A stretch of DNA of 47,400 nt from Lingula anatina (lineage: Eukaryota; Brachiopoda; Lingulata; Lingulida; Lingulidae), in the NCBI RefSeq assembly GCF_001039355.2, contig NW_019773790.1, positions 1-47,400 on the forward strand, read 5' to 3'. The notes beneath the pieces are model-generated. The model ran no database searches and was not told the DNA's origin. It saw only the letters and a list, made by a program, of their open reading frames with translations. A program made the translations under genes and the position numbers. Positions 35,301 through 47,393 of this stretch are shown here, piece by piece (position 1 is the stretch's first letter; each line of letters begins with the position of its first letter).

Positions 35301-37725
35301 ATTAATTGTTTCATCTTATATGATGCAGAAATGCAATGCAACAAACGAGACTTTGCTCATTGAAAGGGGGTATAAGAATAAACATCGTAAATCACCCATA
35401 ATAACCCTTTATAAAATAAAAATATGTAGTAAAATACTTAAACACTCTCTCAACTAGAAAGAAAGGAATGAATCTGTTATTGCACAATTAATTACAAGTG
35501 TCACAAAAATGAAAAGTAATACGTAGAAGTAAATTTTACATATCAGTGGCGAATTAAGGGGGGGGGTGTCAGAATGGTATTGACCCCCTTCTATTCTGAA
35601 AAGGAATCACACCGATGGTCCCCTGTTGAAATTATAATTTTGAATAATAATATATATAATTTTAGCTGAACCATAGTTCTAAACTGTACAGAATGGCACC
35701 GTTCGCCGTCTAGCGGGCCCAAAACCCCACGCCAGGGCAGGAGGAAGGGGGGTCGGCTTTGCATCCGCGGCCTTTCATTCCAAAAAATGGGTCCCCTTCA
35801 AATAATCCTGGATCCGCCACGGCCTCCGTATACACAAATAATCGAAATTGTGAAATGAAGAGTGACTAGAGACCTGAGAAAGAGATGGACCAAAGATTTT
35901 CCTTAATTTTTTTCTGGGAGATTTTTCATAATCTTCAGGTGGATCATTTTCTGAAAAACAAACCAATACAGCACTTTTAACATGCACAATAAAAGTTTAA
36001 CTGGTATAATTTTTTTTAATTATCTTACCTGAGAAATCATTCACATGTTTTGGTGGTTAGGAATATTTTCTCATTCATCAATGATATTTACAGCTCCATT
36101 TTCATGGAATAAATAACTATCCTACTGTTTAGTTGTAGGCCAGTGGGAATCAATATGTCTTCTCCTTCAGGTCTATCAATTTGAGACATTCATTTAGTTT
36201 CAAAGGATCATGTCTAAGATCAATGGTACAAATACATCGCTTGCCATCTGTGGTAGAAATAGCACTAGACATTTCATCTCCTTGGCGCGGCACAAAATTT
36301 CATCTAAAATAAAATAAAAACAAAAAAAATCTTTTAAAAAATGAGCACTCAAAATGGAGTGTAATATTATTCCGAGTCAAGAAAGTTGGAAAGTTAGATA
36401 AATTAAAAGATTGAAACTTAATTACTTCACCTAAAGTTTGGATACTATGGTCAATCTACAAAAACATATTTTGCAAACCCCGTCAGTGTGCATGTAGCCT
36501 TCAAAAGCTGCACTCCCAGAAATATTTACGTCACTCTAATGCATAGAGCACGGTGAAAATAGCCAGAATACTGACCAGCTATAAAAGCATATGACAGTTT
36601 AGCGTTTCTAAAATAAGGACTAGATATCAGATTTTACTTACAATTAACTTTCCGCATTTTCATCCGTCCTCTCTCTTCAGTAACGTTTGCAATCTTGTAA
36701 CGATTACATACGCTGCGAATGATTTAGGGTAGACTAGTGATTGCAATAAATATGAGATCCAACTATAAAGCCGTCTGGGTTTATAAGATACTTTAAACAG
36801 GAAAAAAAACAAGTCGTCTGTTTTCTTTATGTCAAACCCGAGCATACTTACACCACCTCAATACTAGTATAAAGGATATCAGGTCATGGGTCACTTAACA
36901 TCTACCACACAATTGTACCTGAATTCGTTTTATGGGAAGGAGTAACGATATGGCACGGATCCAAGGGGAAATTACATCTGATGTACCCCTACCCCTCTCT
37001 CCTCACTCCCTGTGTTGCTGCTCACCCCCCCCCCCCCCCCACCACCACACACACTCACACACACACAGGGGCGGATTGAGGCAGTCTTCTGGGTCTTCCG
37101 GAAAACGGTCAGATTTTCAAGTTTACATGATGGGTATCTATTTTTTTCTGTTGGAAGACGGTCAAAAAATGAAGGATGGATCAACAAAGACAATTTGGAA
37201 GACTGTCAGAAAATGTCTCTGGATCCGCCCCTGTCACACATTATTAACACATTCCTGGAAATACCAGTGTACACGCTTAAAGAGGAACATATAGGTACGT
37301 GAAAATGCACTGTACGGAAATTTTGAAATCTAGTCATTACCGTCCTTTCCAACTGTTTGTCTTAGGAAATATATCCACGTAGGTCTAGCACTGACTGTGG
37401 CTGCATTCTTCACGAAAGCCTCTTGGATCAGCTCATAAGTCCCCAGCATTATCACATGCTGCTCACCAAATTTGACGTGCATGATATCTCCGTATGTATC
37501 ATACCATGGAAGAAGATCTGTCGGTTGTCTTCTCCTTCCGCTGATTATCAGCTGTGGGAGACATCCCACCACGGGGAAACAGAGAGGCCCGGGCGGCCAT
37601 TTCACCCGCGGATTCCTCGACGACAGAATCCACAGACTTAACAACAACCCTGCCACAAATATCAAAACAGTCGGCAGACCGACAGTAGAAAAATACTCGA
37701 AGAGACCGTACGCGACCTTGGGCAT
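30961..37725 (-). CDS. P450 gene E, CYP2-clan monooxygenase, exon 2 hidden in an assembly gap
   Basis: Exons in coding order: exon 1 37725-37341, exon 3 33941-33836, exon 4 33606-33450, exon 5 32555-32419, exon 6 32222-32126, exon 7 31580-31374, exon 8 31142-30961. Sizes match B and D. Exon 2 (expected 232 nt, carrying the C-helix WxxxR) is in none of the readable sequence between exons 1 and 3, so it most likely lies in the N run 34292-34967. Landmarks: ER anchor, WPPGP, AGTDTT, ExxR, PERW, and FSIGPRACLG (Ala where the others have Val before the Cys). It ends NVCAVRR and TAA. The first 17 residues (MPKVAYGLFEYFSTVG) and the promoter differ from B, C and D. Substrate unknown. Confidence 0.88.
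32363..32393. repeat. (CT)n microsatellite in intron 5 of gene E
   Basis: About 13 CT units. Intron 5 of gene D has a short CT-rich tract at the same place (near 21187-21200). Confidence 0.8.
32568..32685. repeat. 118-bp direct repeat, copy 1, in intron 4 of gene E
   Basis: Matches 33328-33445 with one visible mismatch (accggtaag against acaggtaag) at a spacing of exactly 760 bases. The second copy ends five bases short of the exon 4 donor site. Confidence 0.9.
32826..33040 (+). repeat. Diverged dispersed repeat (acctccaccaag head)
   Basis: A worn relative of the repeats at 2354 and 43395, with ggatcaccacaaaattttaa and acaaacaaacaaacggacgc parts. It abuts the TIR element that starts at 33041. 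Confidence 0.55.
33041..33360. mobile_element. 320-bp element with 22-bp terminal inverted repeats
   Basis: The left end ttaaagggataataactctt is the reverse complement of the right end cgaagagttattatccctta, differing only near the tip. The body matches 17660-17862. It is non-coding, in intron 4 of gene E. Isolated right ends also occur at 32572 and 17838. Confidence 0.75.
33328..33445. repeat. 118-bp direct repeat, copy 2, in intron 4 of gene E
   Basis: Second copy of the repeat at 32568-32685. It overlaps the right end of the TIR element and continues to the donor side of exon 4. Confidence 0.9.
34292..34967. other. Assembly gap (676 N)
   Basis: Unread bases followed by a 20-base A run. 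It lies in the interval between exons 1 and 3 of gene E and is the only place left for exon 2. Confidence 0.98.
35544..35822. mobile_element. 279-bp miniature element, inverted relative of 11317-11589
   Basis: It starts cagtggcgaattaagg and ends tcctggatccgccacgg. Inside, gcgggcccaaaaccccacgcc and tttgcatccgcgg match the reverse complement of the element behind gene B. It lies in intron 1 of gene E. Confidence 0.7.
35874..36304 (-). other. Coding-like fragments in intron 1 of gene E, unknown family
   Basis: On the reverse strand, 35950-35874 has a good acceptor (gtttgtttttcag) and reads NDPPEDYEKSPRKKLRKIFG then PSLSQ before a GT. Upstream, about 36300-36080 reads GDEMSSAISTTDGKRCICTI in one frame and MSQIDRPEGEDILIPTGLQL in another, each ending in a stop. 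These look more protein-like than chance but no single frame joins them and I do not recognise the family. They could be a nested gene, a retrocopy or a decayed transposon gene. Low confidence. Confidence 0.2.
37066..37233. mobile_element. 168-bp miniature element inside a CA repeat, intron 1 of gene E
   Basis: It starts caggggcggattgagg and ends tctctggatccgcccctg. Flanks acaca and tcaca fit a 5-bp target duplication with one change, but the CA repeat makes this uncertain. The matching place in intron 1 of gene D (about 24020-24060) has the C run and CA repeat without the element. Confidence 0.78.
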
Positions 37726-40700
37726 TTTGGCTCCCTGGATGAGGCTGCCAAGCTTATGATGACCTAAACCCGACAGTTAAATTCCTTTGTCAGTGAAATG
37801 TAAGAACTAAAATGAAACGCTGAAGTCGTTTCAAGGTCAATCCCTGCAACATGCAACCCTAGAGTTCGTGTGAACAATTGCTTAACAAACCTCACTGCCG
37901 GCGAACTGAAAGTGTACCGCAGCAAAACTATTTGTGTGCATAGGGTTAGGGTAGCCTACTTTCTTTTGTGAAAATGCATTTATGGTGCAAATTGGGGGCA
38001 TTTAGCAATACCTCCTTAAACGCCATTCCATCTTCTTATCATTGTAGTATTAAGCCAGGGAGACAGGTTTGCTGTGCCTAGTTTGCCTTCAAAGAGAAGG
38101 AGACTTTTTCCCAAATGTATTTTACTGAAAATCCCATGGGACATATGTGGCTTTGTTGAAATGAATAGTAGGAATAAAATCCCAAAGCCTTCAGCTCTAG
38201 ACCAGGATCATAAATATCAGTCCCCATGAGGTCAGAAAACTGGGTCGATCTATTGAAATTAACCTGTAAACATTGTAGAGCCGCATATTGCAACCGAACG
38301 CATTTTGCAACTGCAACGCATTTTACATCTAAAGAAAATCATGCAAAACTTATTTTGCAACCAGGATTTTTTTTTTTCTAAGTCGCTTAATTGGTTTGTA
38401 GTGCTAAATAGGTAGAATTGGAATGGAGACGAGGTTGCCTCGGCTAGGTACGCTGAATTTGGTCAGGCTGCCCCCGGGGTGGACGATTATGTACATGTAT
38501 ATTATAATCTTTTTCAAGTTGTTATTTCCTAGAGTGTCAAAGTAATAGATGCGTCGGGGATTAATAAACCTATCATGAGGGATTTGAGTGACTTTTGGGA
38601 ATTTTATTGTGAATTGGGGTGTGGTCGCCCCTAGGGTTGGTCGATTTTATTTTTGTTTTACATAGTAAAGCCTATAAGAGTTAGGAAAATGCAACCGACT
38701 AATCATTTGGGATGTGGAAAGGCACTTCAGATTTTTTTTTTTACTTTGGGGATGGTCGTCCCTGGGGGTCTTCTTGTGATGGGTCACAAATAGGCGAAGT
38801 AAGAAATGATTATCTTTGGAGATGATACATTAATTAATCAATCAACCGTGTACAGATTTTGATGAAATTTTCAGTGTGGGTCACAAATGGACCAAGGAAG
38901 TAGGGACAAGATTTTGGTGATGATCCATTGATTAATTAATTAATAAATTATGTACATATTTTTCAAACGTTCAAATAGGTCTCAATAGGGCCAAATAAAA
39001 ATAGTTGGATTTTGGTGATAAATAATTAACCAAGTAATGGTTAATTATAAGGTTATTAATTATGAGGTTATCCTCTCTGAGTGCTTTTCTAGTTTAAATG
39101 AGACCCAAAAGACAAACTACTTTAAAACATTAAGAAATTATGTACATGTATTTTCAAGATGTTACAATGGTTGTCCAATTTTACAGCAGATAAAATCACT
39201 TTTAAAATGGAAAGTGCCAAGAAAGAAATCTTTGAGAATGTCAAGATTCTAAATAATGTAATTTTAATTTCAGGTCATTTTCTAGCTTTAAATTATTAAC
39301 TTTGAGTTAAGTAAAAGATGCTGGATATATTGGTCACAAATGTTCATTTTAACAGTGTTGCATTTTACACACCATTCCACTACCCTCTGAATATGTCTAA
39401 ATGAGCTTTTATTAAAACAACTTCCAACTCGACCAAACACTTGTTTTATTCAACCTAAAACTAACAAATATAAATAAGCAAACAAACAAGAATAAACAAA
39501 TATTGAATGAATAATAAGAAACTAAATACCCAACGATTTAATGTAAATCACAGTCCTAAGCATTGTCTCAACTGCCTTGCCTTTAAGTTCTGCCTTAAAT
39601 TAACATTTACTGATACATGTATCTCAAAAATACATTTTCGTCCATCAAGAGGTAATGTAACGAAAATCTGTCCGGGATTAAAAGAAGTAACATACATGTA
39701 AAGTGCAAAAGATACAGGTAAGTCATACGTCAAACTTGGATTTTCAGATGTATGTATACAGGTACGAATACAGATACCGGGCTCTGTTGTACCCGTATCC
39801 CGAACATCATATGGACGTATGAATATGGACGCAGTTAGCACAAGCATTCATTTTGGACCTGATATATATATATATATATGTAGGTTTATGTACCTTGCAT
39901 GTGTTGTTTCAGTGTTACTTATGAAATTGTGTTGGTAATTGAACATTTCTAAATTCAAAAATTAAGTCTAAAACAAAGCCCATCATGTTGTTTTTCTTTA
40001 TTTTGCACAGACAACTTCGTTTCTTAAATAAATATTTGAAAGGGTTAACAACGGTTTGTATGAGATTCACATTTAAGAATAAATAGTGTAAAGAACCCAT
40101 AGGAATACAATATATATTCCATTTTACCACCAAAATTGTAGTTTTCACAATTATTTTGGAAACTGTTCTTGTCATCCAATGACATGATTGCTATATACTC
40201 TGGAATAATATTTTAAAATATTAAAACAAATTAAAAAATTACAGTACAGACTAATTTTGAATGTCAAAACTGATTCAGTACCCCAGTATAACTATTGGTA
40301 AGAAGGGGGAAATTGTCATTTACTCCAGGAGAATCCATTTTGGGCTGATATGAACAGTTACTCTTTTATATTCAATAATTTTATTATCAAAACAATAGTA
40401 CAAGTATACATGCACAGGAAGTCCATATGCATGGGCGCTAGTAAGAATACACAAAGTATTTAGTTATACAAAGTGTGAAAAAATGTAAACAAATACATAA
40501 ATAAAAACAAAAAAAAAAATAAAAAATAAATTCCAAAATTAATATAAAATTTTCACTTTCATTGCAGTAGGTTGAACTTAAAGACTTTCCTTTTTTTTTT
40601 GCTGAAGAAATTTTCATACATGTTCTGTCTTCAAATGCATTATCTCAAAATACATTAGTTATCCTTTTAAGACTTAAAATAAGAGAAAAATATGCTGATG

Positions 40701-41195
40701 TGATCACCAATGACAATTTATGTCTTTATTCAAAACAGTTCCATATGCTTGTATTTGATATCTGATATTTTAAAAAATATGGGAATATGTAACTTGCTTC
40801 CTAAAAGGGCTCTACCTGTATTTGTGAACACCATGGAGGAACCATTTACTGGATATAAATGGATGTGGACTGTAAATATATTCAAAATGCCTCTTTTACT
40901 ACTCTGACATTTTTTTTTAAATTCTTGTTTGAATGTGAAAAGCAGCCTGGCTCCTGGGAGTCCAATTAGAAAAAATGTGTCCATAATAACACTTCTTTGC
41001 AACACTGCCATCCAATTATCTTAAAGAAATACCACCAAAGTCATATTTCTTTTTAAAAAATCAATATTTATGTTTCAAAAAATTTAAGTGCTGCCAAAGA
41101 ATACTTTGATAACCAATTTTCACTAAGGGCTTGGTGACAGTTTTTTTAATATAACTAATAGGAATGCATGATAATGATGCAGCATATCATCGTGG
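37726..41195. other. AT-rich intergenic DNA between genes E and F
   Basis: Upstream of gene E there is no trace of the B/C/D promoter. About 38750-39030 holds short repeated words (attttggtgat, gattaattaattaat) and a reverse piece of the dispersed-repeat body (gatgaaattttcagtgtggg). About 40268-40365 is a worn relative of the 33041 element. I see no gene in this stretch. Confidence 0.5.
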
Positions 41196-42361
41196 TCACT
41201 TTTCAGGGCACTTCAAAGCCTGGCAGATATTCTGTAATATCTGAAAAGACTGTTCTTCTTTTATCTGGAAAAGAAAATCAGAACCAATTCAGAATTTACA
41301 ATTCCATGCAACTAAATGTAAAAACAATCTGTTTACACCCATTTTCAATATATAAGTCCATTTAACATTAAAAAAATTGACTAACAATGAGCGAGGGACA
41401 AGATATGTCCAAGTGGTACTTAACTAACACAATTCTAGGAACTCACATAAAAAAAAATAATTACTGGCTTTATCTTTTTTCACATAGAAAACATAAATGG
41501 ATTATATTTTAAACCTTTATTACTATTGATCTTAGAATCATAAAACATTCTCCAATAGATCTACTACATTTTAACTAAAGTAAAAATCTACAACTTCAAC
41601 AGTAAGAGAGTATGGTGTATAAATGTCTCAACTTTCATTTTCATACCTGTACAAGTAAGTCATGGATTTTAACATTTTCAATGATTTATAAAATAAACCC
41701 TACACTTTCAAATGGGCCTTTATACTGAAAATGAGTGTTAACTGATCACGAAAAAAATCATATTACATAAATACTTCTACCATTCTATATCCAAACATCT
41801 TTTTCCTTACATCAATGTTAGAAAGTTTTAAAATTTTATCAGCCTGAAAAAAGGACAAGGGAAATGTTAAATCTTGCCAAATACTCTCCTGACCTATAGC
41901 TAATTATTATACAAATAAAAGGTGATGTATTCATAATTCAATCAATATACAACTGTCAAGCACATTATCTATGCTTCACATGACAGGTGCTCGCAATGCT
42001 ACGTTATACAGCTACGGTACGTACTAATTAAGGCACTTGTCGTAATGTAATATTAGTATTCTAAATAACACTAGACCAAAAGCTAATCTTAAAACTGAAC
42101 TGTAGTCGGAGTTAGATTACTCTGAATGAGCCTGCGTCGGTCACACGGTGCACATTTTAACAACAAATCTACAAGATACAATGTATAACAAATGTGTTTG
42201 ATTATGTACAGTCCGTAGTGGAGCGAAACTAGCACATTTCTCGTAATAAAAAGCATTTATATATATTTTACAATCTAAGTAAGTTGCATACGTACCTGAT
42301 AATGAGTCTCTGACATGCTATAAATGTGTGGGTTCCATATTTCAGCAAGGATAAAAATCAT
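41196..42361 (-). CDS. Weak candidate: tiny three-exon gene, 55 residues, unknown
   Basis: Reverse strand: exon 42361-42296 reads MIFILAEIWNPHIYS then MSETHYQ and ends at a GTACGT donor. Exon 41843-41811 follows a tttttcag acceptor, reads ADKILKLSNID and ends at GTAAGG. Exon 41264-41196 follows ttttcttttccag and reads IKEEQSFQILQNICQ then ALKCPEK and TGA. All junctions are phase 0. The last exon is also open in a second frame, and the small size makes chance possible. The start could instead be the second Met. The DNA just upstream (42.4 kb) is less AT-rich than its surroundings. No family recognised. Confidence 0.25.
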
Positions 42362-43394
42362 AACTTGCCGCACAACCTACTTCACCTGTTCCTGCCTCGT
42401 GGTAAGTTGCGGGGTTTCGTTGGAAAGCACCTCAATTCACCTCTCGTTTAGTGGGCGGGATTTCGGTAAATTTACTAAATTTGTATTAAGTTTTTGGTCT
42501 TTGATAAAAGAAATGTTTATTCTGTTTCTTAAATTTATATTTGACTTAATATGGTGCATTTTAGCACCCAAATCTGCGCGTCACATGATTTGTATCACAT
42601 GACTTTTTCGAACTTCCACAGTTCAAGGTCAAAAAATGCTGTCGTAGCAAGTTAATGGAACATCATTGCTTTGCGTGAAAATTGAGGTTAGTCACTAACT
42701 TTTTTGGATGAATAAACATAATTTCAAGTTCGGGAAATGAATGAGATGTGCACTCTTATCGGAGGTGCCTCAGGGGAGAAATTTTGCTCTGTTTTTTCAC
42801 AAGTTTTTGGATTTTCTGTCGAGACTTCTTAACCAGAGAGTGTGCGGGAAATTCCCTTCAAAATCGAAAACCTGGATATATTTTCGACCATTTTATTAAT
42901 TTTCAGCCAATTTCGTATTTGGAAACAATTTCCTTGCAATATAGTCCCTCGCTTTACAAAAGCATTTTCGGACACGTAAAATTTTCAGTTTTCTGGATTC
43001 GGAGAGAAATAACTGTAATTTTGTACAGTGCTTTGACGAAAGCTTACAGTTTTTCAAAAGACGGAAAACTCCTCGTTTAGTCTCTAAAATATGGAAAGTC
43101 ATTTCACTGTAGTTATTTCGCACAGTTTATTTATTTCAGACGTACGCATTTTTCATCGCGCCGCTTTTTTGGCGCTATTTCGTGACGCGGACGTACCAAA
43201 AAATCCATGACGTTTCAAATCACACCTAACTCTGACAGTATGTGTCCTACTGATCAGTATTTTAATTTTTTTCGACGCATTCATTTATATTTTCATGAAA
43301 TAATGAAATAAAATCTAAGCCCATGTTTTAAATCGCTTTTTATCGTGGTCACACACTTGCATCTACTAAACAAAAAAAAAAAAAAAAACGTAAC
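42362..43394. other. Intergenic DNA without recognisable genes
   Basis: Longest frame is 42748-43080, with no known motif and ordinary composition. Near 43155-43195 a GC-richer stretch (catcgcgccgctttttt, cgtgacgcggacgtacc) stands out but is unexplained. Confidence 0.4.
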
Positions 43395-43662
43395 TAGAAA
43401 AGCACTCCGAGAGCGCAGACCTCCGTCAAGACAGCAAAGTCTCCACCCAATGCTGTTTCACCTCTACATTCTCATTGATTGATTATTGATTATTGATCGA
43501 TTATTGACCCGGATCACCACCAAAAACTAATCCTCTGTTCCTTGACCAACTTCTGACAGTTCCTGAAAATTTCATCAAAATCGGTCCATAACTTTTTGTT
43601 TTGTTGATGACAGACAAACAAACAAACAGGGGTGAAAACATAACCTCCTTGGCGGAGGTAAT
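43395..43662 (+). mobile_element. Dispersed element with acctccg... / ...cggaggt inverted ends
   Basis: acctccgtcaag at 43419-43430 and cttggcggaggt near 43649-43659 are inverted. The body carries ggatcaccaccaaaaactaa and aaaatttcatcaaaatcggt. This is the best-preserved of the three copies; the others are at 2354 and 32826. Non-coding. Confidence 0.7.
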
Positions 43663-44087
43663 GAAAATATACAGACTGTAACTCATGCCACAGAACTCTG
43701 TCATAAATTGTCCACAATTGGAGGTGATCATTTACTAACAAAAACACATGGACTTAGAGGTGGGACAACCTTTCTGACAAAGTCTGTCTATTAAACTAGG
43801 AATCGATGGTATTTATTATAGGCAAATCACAGCCACACAATTTACTACAATGTACATTTAATTTACTCTTACTAAAAACACAACATCCAAGCAACTACAC
43901 AAAGTTTATTAAAAGCGATTTCTGACAAACGTTTTTGCCAAGAAGAAATGCACAAAAATCATTTCGAGAATAAACGAATTATTTTAGTTTAGGTACCGTC
44001 AGTCACAAGTCAGTCTTACATAATCTAACGTATTTATGCAGATACAGTTGTACATGTCCATAGTAAGAGGCAGTTATTTATTCCAGT

Positions 44088-45198
44088 CTAGCGTCTAACA
44101 GCGCACACGTTGTAGGGGTATGGCGTAAAAGTGAGCGCGTTGAGGCCTTCCACTCCATCTGGAGGTTTCTCGCCCTCTGGTACCTTGAAGGTAAAACTCT
44201 GAAGCAACGTGGTGAAGAAAATGAACGCTTCCATTTCAGCAAGCCCCTTGCCCAGGCAAACACGGGGTCCTGAAATACATAAATAATTAAATATTGTATA
44301 AAATAAAATAATTAATTTAATTACAATGATGTTTAGTTCTTAAGTGTTAATTTTCTTGGTTATAGGTTGTGCTTGGTGTCCTCCATTAAATTCCAACTAC
44401 GGACCTACTACAATAAGTTATTTGACAGAAGATAGCAGTCTGGAAGCCATGGTGTTCGTTATAGAGACGGTTGAGGTATGATGTAGACATACACAATATG
44501 TAAAAGACAGTCATACATTGTATTTCAACAACATGATGTATAAGCGCAATTTTTATTATTATCATATTATTATTAATGAACTTTATAAATTCTAATGGAT
44601 TAAAGAATAGACCCAATTTTCTGCAGCATACCCATAACTGAACTTCGTATGAAAAATAGCGCACATGTACCTATAGAAAACGGTATCATTTTGTCCGACT
44701 TGACCACTTTACCATCATCATCCAGCCATCTTTCTGGTTTGAACTTGTAAGGATCCTCGAAGTTATTCTTATCGTGGAGAACCCGGTACAAATCTCCCAG
44801 TATTACCGTTCCCTTGGGAATGGTGTATCCTGCCAAGTTGGTTGTTTCACTGGTGGCATGGGGCCCACCCACCGGAACTGTTGACATGGATGAAAACAGC
44901 TATCGTATATCAACCTGTCATAATTGACAGATGGGGTAGTGGGGGGGGGGGAGCGAGAGAGGGATTTATATTAATTATATCAATTTCCATTGTCCTGAGC
45001 ATTCTAAAAACGACTAAGCCTGCTTTCTAGTTAAGCTAAAACAGACCTTAAAAGTATTTAGCGTCCTGTACATAAAGTATCTGCATACATGTACTAAAGT
45101 ACGTATATCATGTCACGTATTGACTGGAAAACCACTATCAAAAACGTGACAGGAAATAGCACAAACTCGCGTCCTCTTTTCTTGAATTTCCATTTTAA

Positions 45199-45266
<68 letters not shown>

Positions 45267-47089
45267 TGCTGTTATTTAAAATGAATCATTTGTTGGTAGT
45301 TATTTCCGAACTGGTAAGGTTATATAATACGATTTTTAACTAAAATTATAAGCTTAAAATTTACTGACCAACGGTGGACAAACGAAAGACTTCCAGTATG
45401 GTTGCTTCCGTGAATGGCATCCTGGCCTTGTCCTCCATCTTGGCAACACGACCTTGACCTATGATCTTAAGTTAAACGCATTAAATCTTATTGATCACTA
45501 AATAATTTTTTTATATAAAAAAACACGTTCATTTTGGAACACGTTATTTTTACAAGCAAAAAAACGTTGCAGCATAATCAAAATACATGTAAAAAGCCAA
45601 CTTTTAAACTAGTAATATACCAGTCTCACGTGCTCTGTTTTATGACGTTACCTGATCAATTTCCTGTTGCACCCTTTTCTGAGCATCCGGATGATTTACC
45701 ATATGAACCAGGGACCATCTCAAAGTATTAGCTGTTGTGTCGGTGCCAGCCAAATAGAGATCAACGATGATGCGGAACACGTTCCATTCTGAAATTTAAG
45801 CCCATTGCATGCCTGAAAGTGTTTAATATTCATTTAACAGCTACCTCGGTGAAACCACATACTGGCTGTTTGCACGTTTGTACATGTACCGGTATATCGA
45901 CAGCCCATCAATGATCAGTACAAGTTTACACGATATATAGATTAGTTAGCATTAATTACTTGCTGGGTTAAATTTTTCAAACACAAATAATAATCTCCTA
46001 ATCACATTTCATCAAACAAAGTTAGATTTTTACGTGAACAGGTCCTTTAAGAGTAATATACATATAGGCCTACTGTACCTGTGTAGACCTCGGGATCTTC
46101 CTCCTCTCGTGTGACCTTTATGAAGAGGTCAATGAAGTCCCGGATGTCAGTTGGATCAAAGGACTGGCGGTGTCGGTCCACTTCCTGTCTTATCAAACTA
46201 TACAGCCTGTCCACAAGGGACAGCATCTTCTTCATCTGAAAAAAGTTATTAAAACGTATACTTTATGGCATACTACCGGGAATAGGCACACGTGCATCTG
46301 ACACTTTTTATCTGCATATTGCTCAAATTGCGAATGGAATAATTTGATCCTTTAGTAAGTGCTAGTAAACTGATAATTATAAAATATAACACGATGAACA
46401 AATAGAAAATATTTGGAAATAAATACTATGAAAAAGCCGTTGGAGAATGTACAAATGTAGGCAGGCTAAAAAAAAAAGTAACGGATGACAGAATAATGGT
46501 AATAAAATTTAAAATAAATTACCGGCACGATGAACCGTGCCAAGTTGGTAAGGGAGAGTGGCCCTTCGCCAAGTCGCACTGCCTCCTCTAAAACTGGCAG
46601 CATTTCTGGGGTGTCATTATAGTCATATCTGAAAGTCATTTGAAAATAAAATAAAAATGCTACATTTTTACTAAAATGCTTAATGATGCTAAATAAGATA
46701 TCCGTACGCGGTATTTTGGAAAAATCAATTTCATGAATACGATAGCTAACAGCGAACAAATGTAAATTCGTCGCATTTTTTCGAGTAGCCCCTTAATTCC
46801 CATCAATTAATTTTATGGCATGTACAAAAAAGTTACGGGTACAGTGGTCTATAATTACCTTGTTCCAAATACAACGATAGAAATAATATTGCTGACAGCT
46901 TTTCCAATCCTGTCTCTGGGAGAGAAAGCCTTTCCATTTTCATTTTCAATGTTTTGCACCAAGTATCTTGCCTCATCCTGAATGCTTTTTGTAAACTTTT
47001 TCTTCCGAGGCCGAGATCTCGAAGAGACGAGAGCGTGAATCTCCTCAGTTCCTTCCATGCGTGCCCGGATTTAAATAAAACTCCAGCTC
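44088..47089 (-). pseudogene. P450 gene F, partial (exons 2-8), with a frameshift in exon 2
   Basis: Exons in coding order: exon 2 47089-46859, exon 3 46628-46523, exon 4 46235-46079, exon 5 45788-45652, exon 6 45465-45369, exon 7 44877-44671, exon 8 44269-44088 (TAG). Exon 1 lies past the window end. Exons 3-8 have the sizes seen in B and D and are open, with AGTDTT, ExxR, PERW and FSIGPRVCLG. Exon 2 is 231 nt instead of 232: one base is missing in a T5 run at 46986-46990 (+ strand), shifting the frame after GLGRKSLQ. Either the gene is a young pseudogene or the assembly has a homopolymer error; everything else looks functional. AATAAA on the coding strand at 44082-44077 follows the stop by six bases. 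Confidence 0.85.
45202..45263. repeat. (TA)31 microsatellite in intron 6 of gene F
   Basis: 62 bases of perfect AT alternation between exons 6 and 7. Confidence 0.95.
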
Positions 47090-47356
47090 CTGCAGTTTAA
47101 TCATTGTGTTAAAAGACGAATAGTTATATACCTCCTATAGAAAGTTTCTAAATATCTTTACTTCCAAATACATGTACAAATGTCTTTACTACATGTATGT
47201 ACGTTTTTTCTTTAAAGACCCGCCTAAAATACCATAACTGTGCCTTTTCCCCTGCCTTCAACTTATCCCAGCGCTACAGCCTACAGGGGTTACTTCTAAT
47301 GCTTTCTACATGTACTCAGTAACAGTAATGGCGTACACAAAGATACTAAAAGGCCC

Positions 47357-47357
<1 letters not shown>

Positions 47358-47393
<36 letters not shown>

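Noticed and set aside
36660-36845. 61-residue reverse frame as the missing exon 2 of gene E
   Set aside because: It lacks the WKELRRF stretch and any similarity to exon 2 of B, D or F.
42748-43080. 110-residue forward open frame
   Set aside because: No motif, no splice or promoter context and no paralog in the window; length is within chance for this composition.
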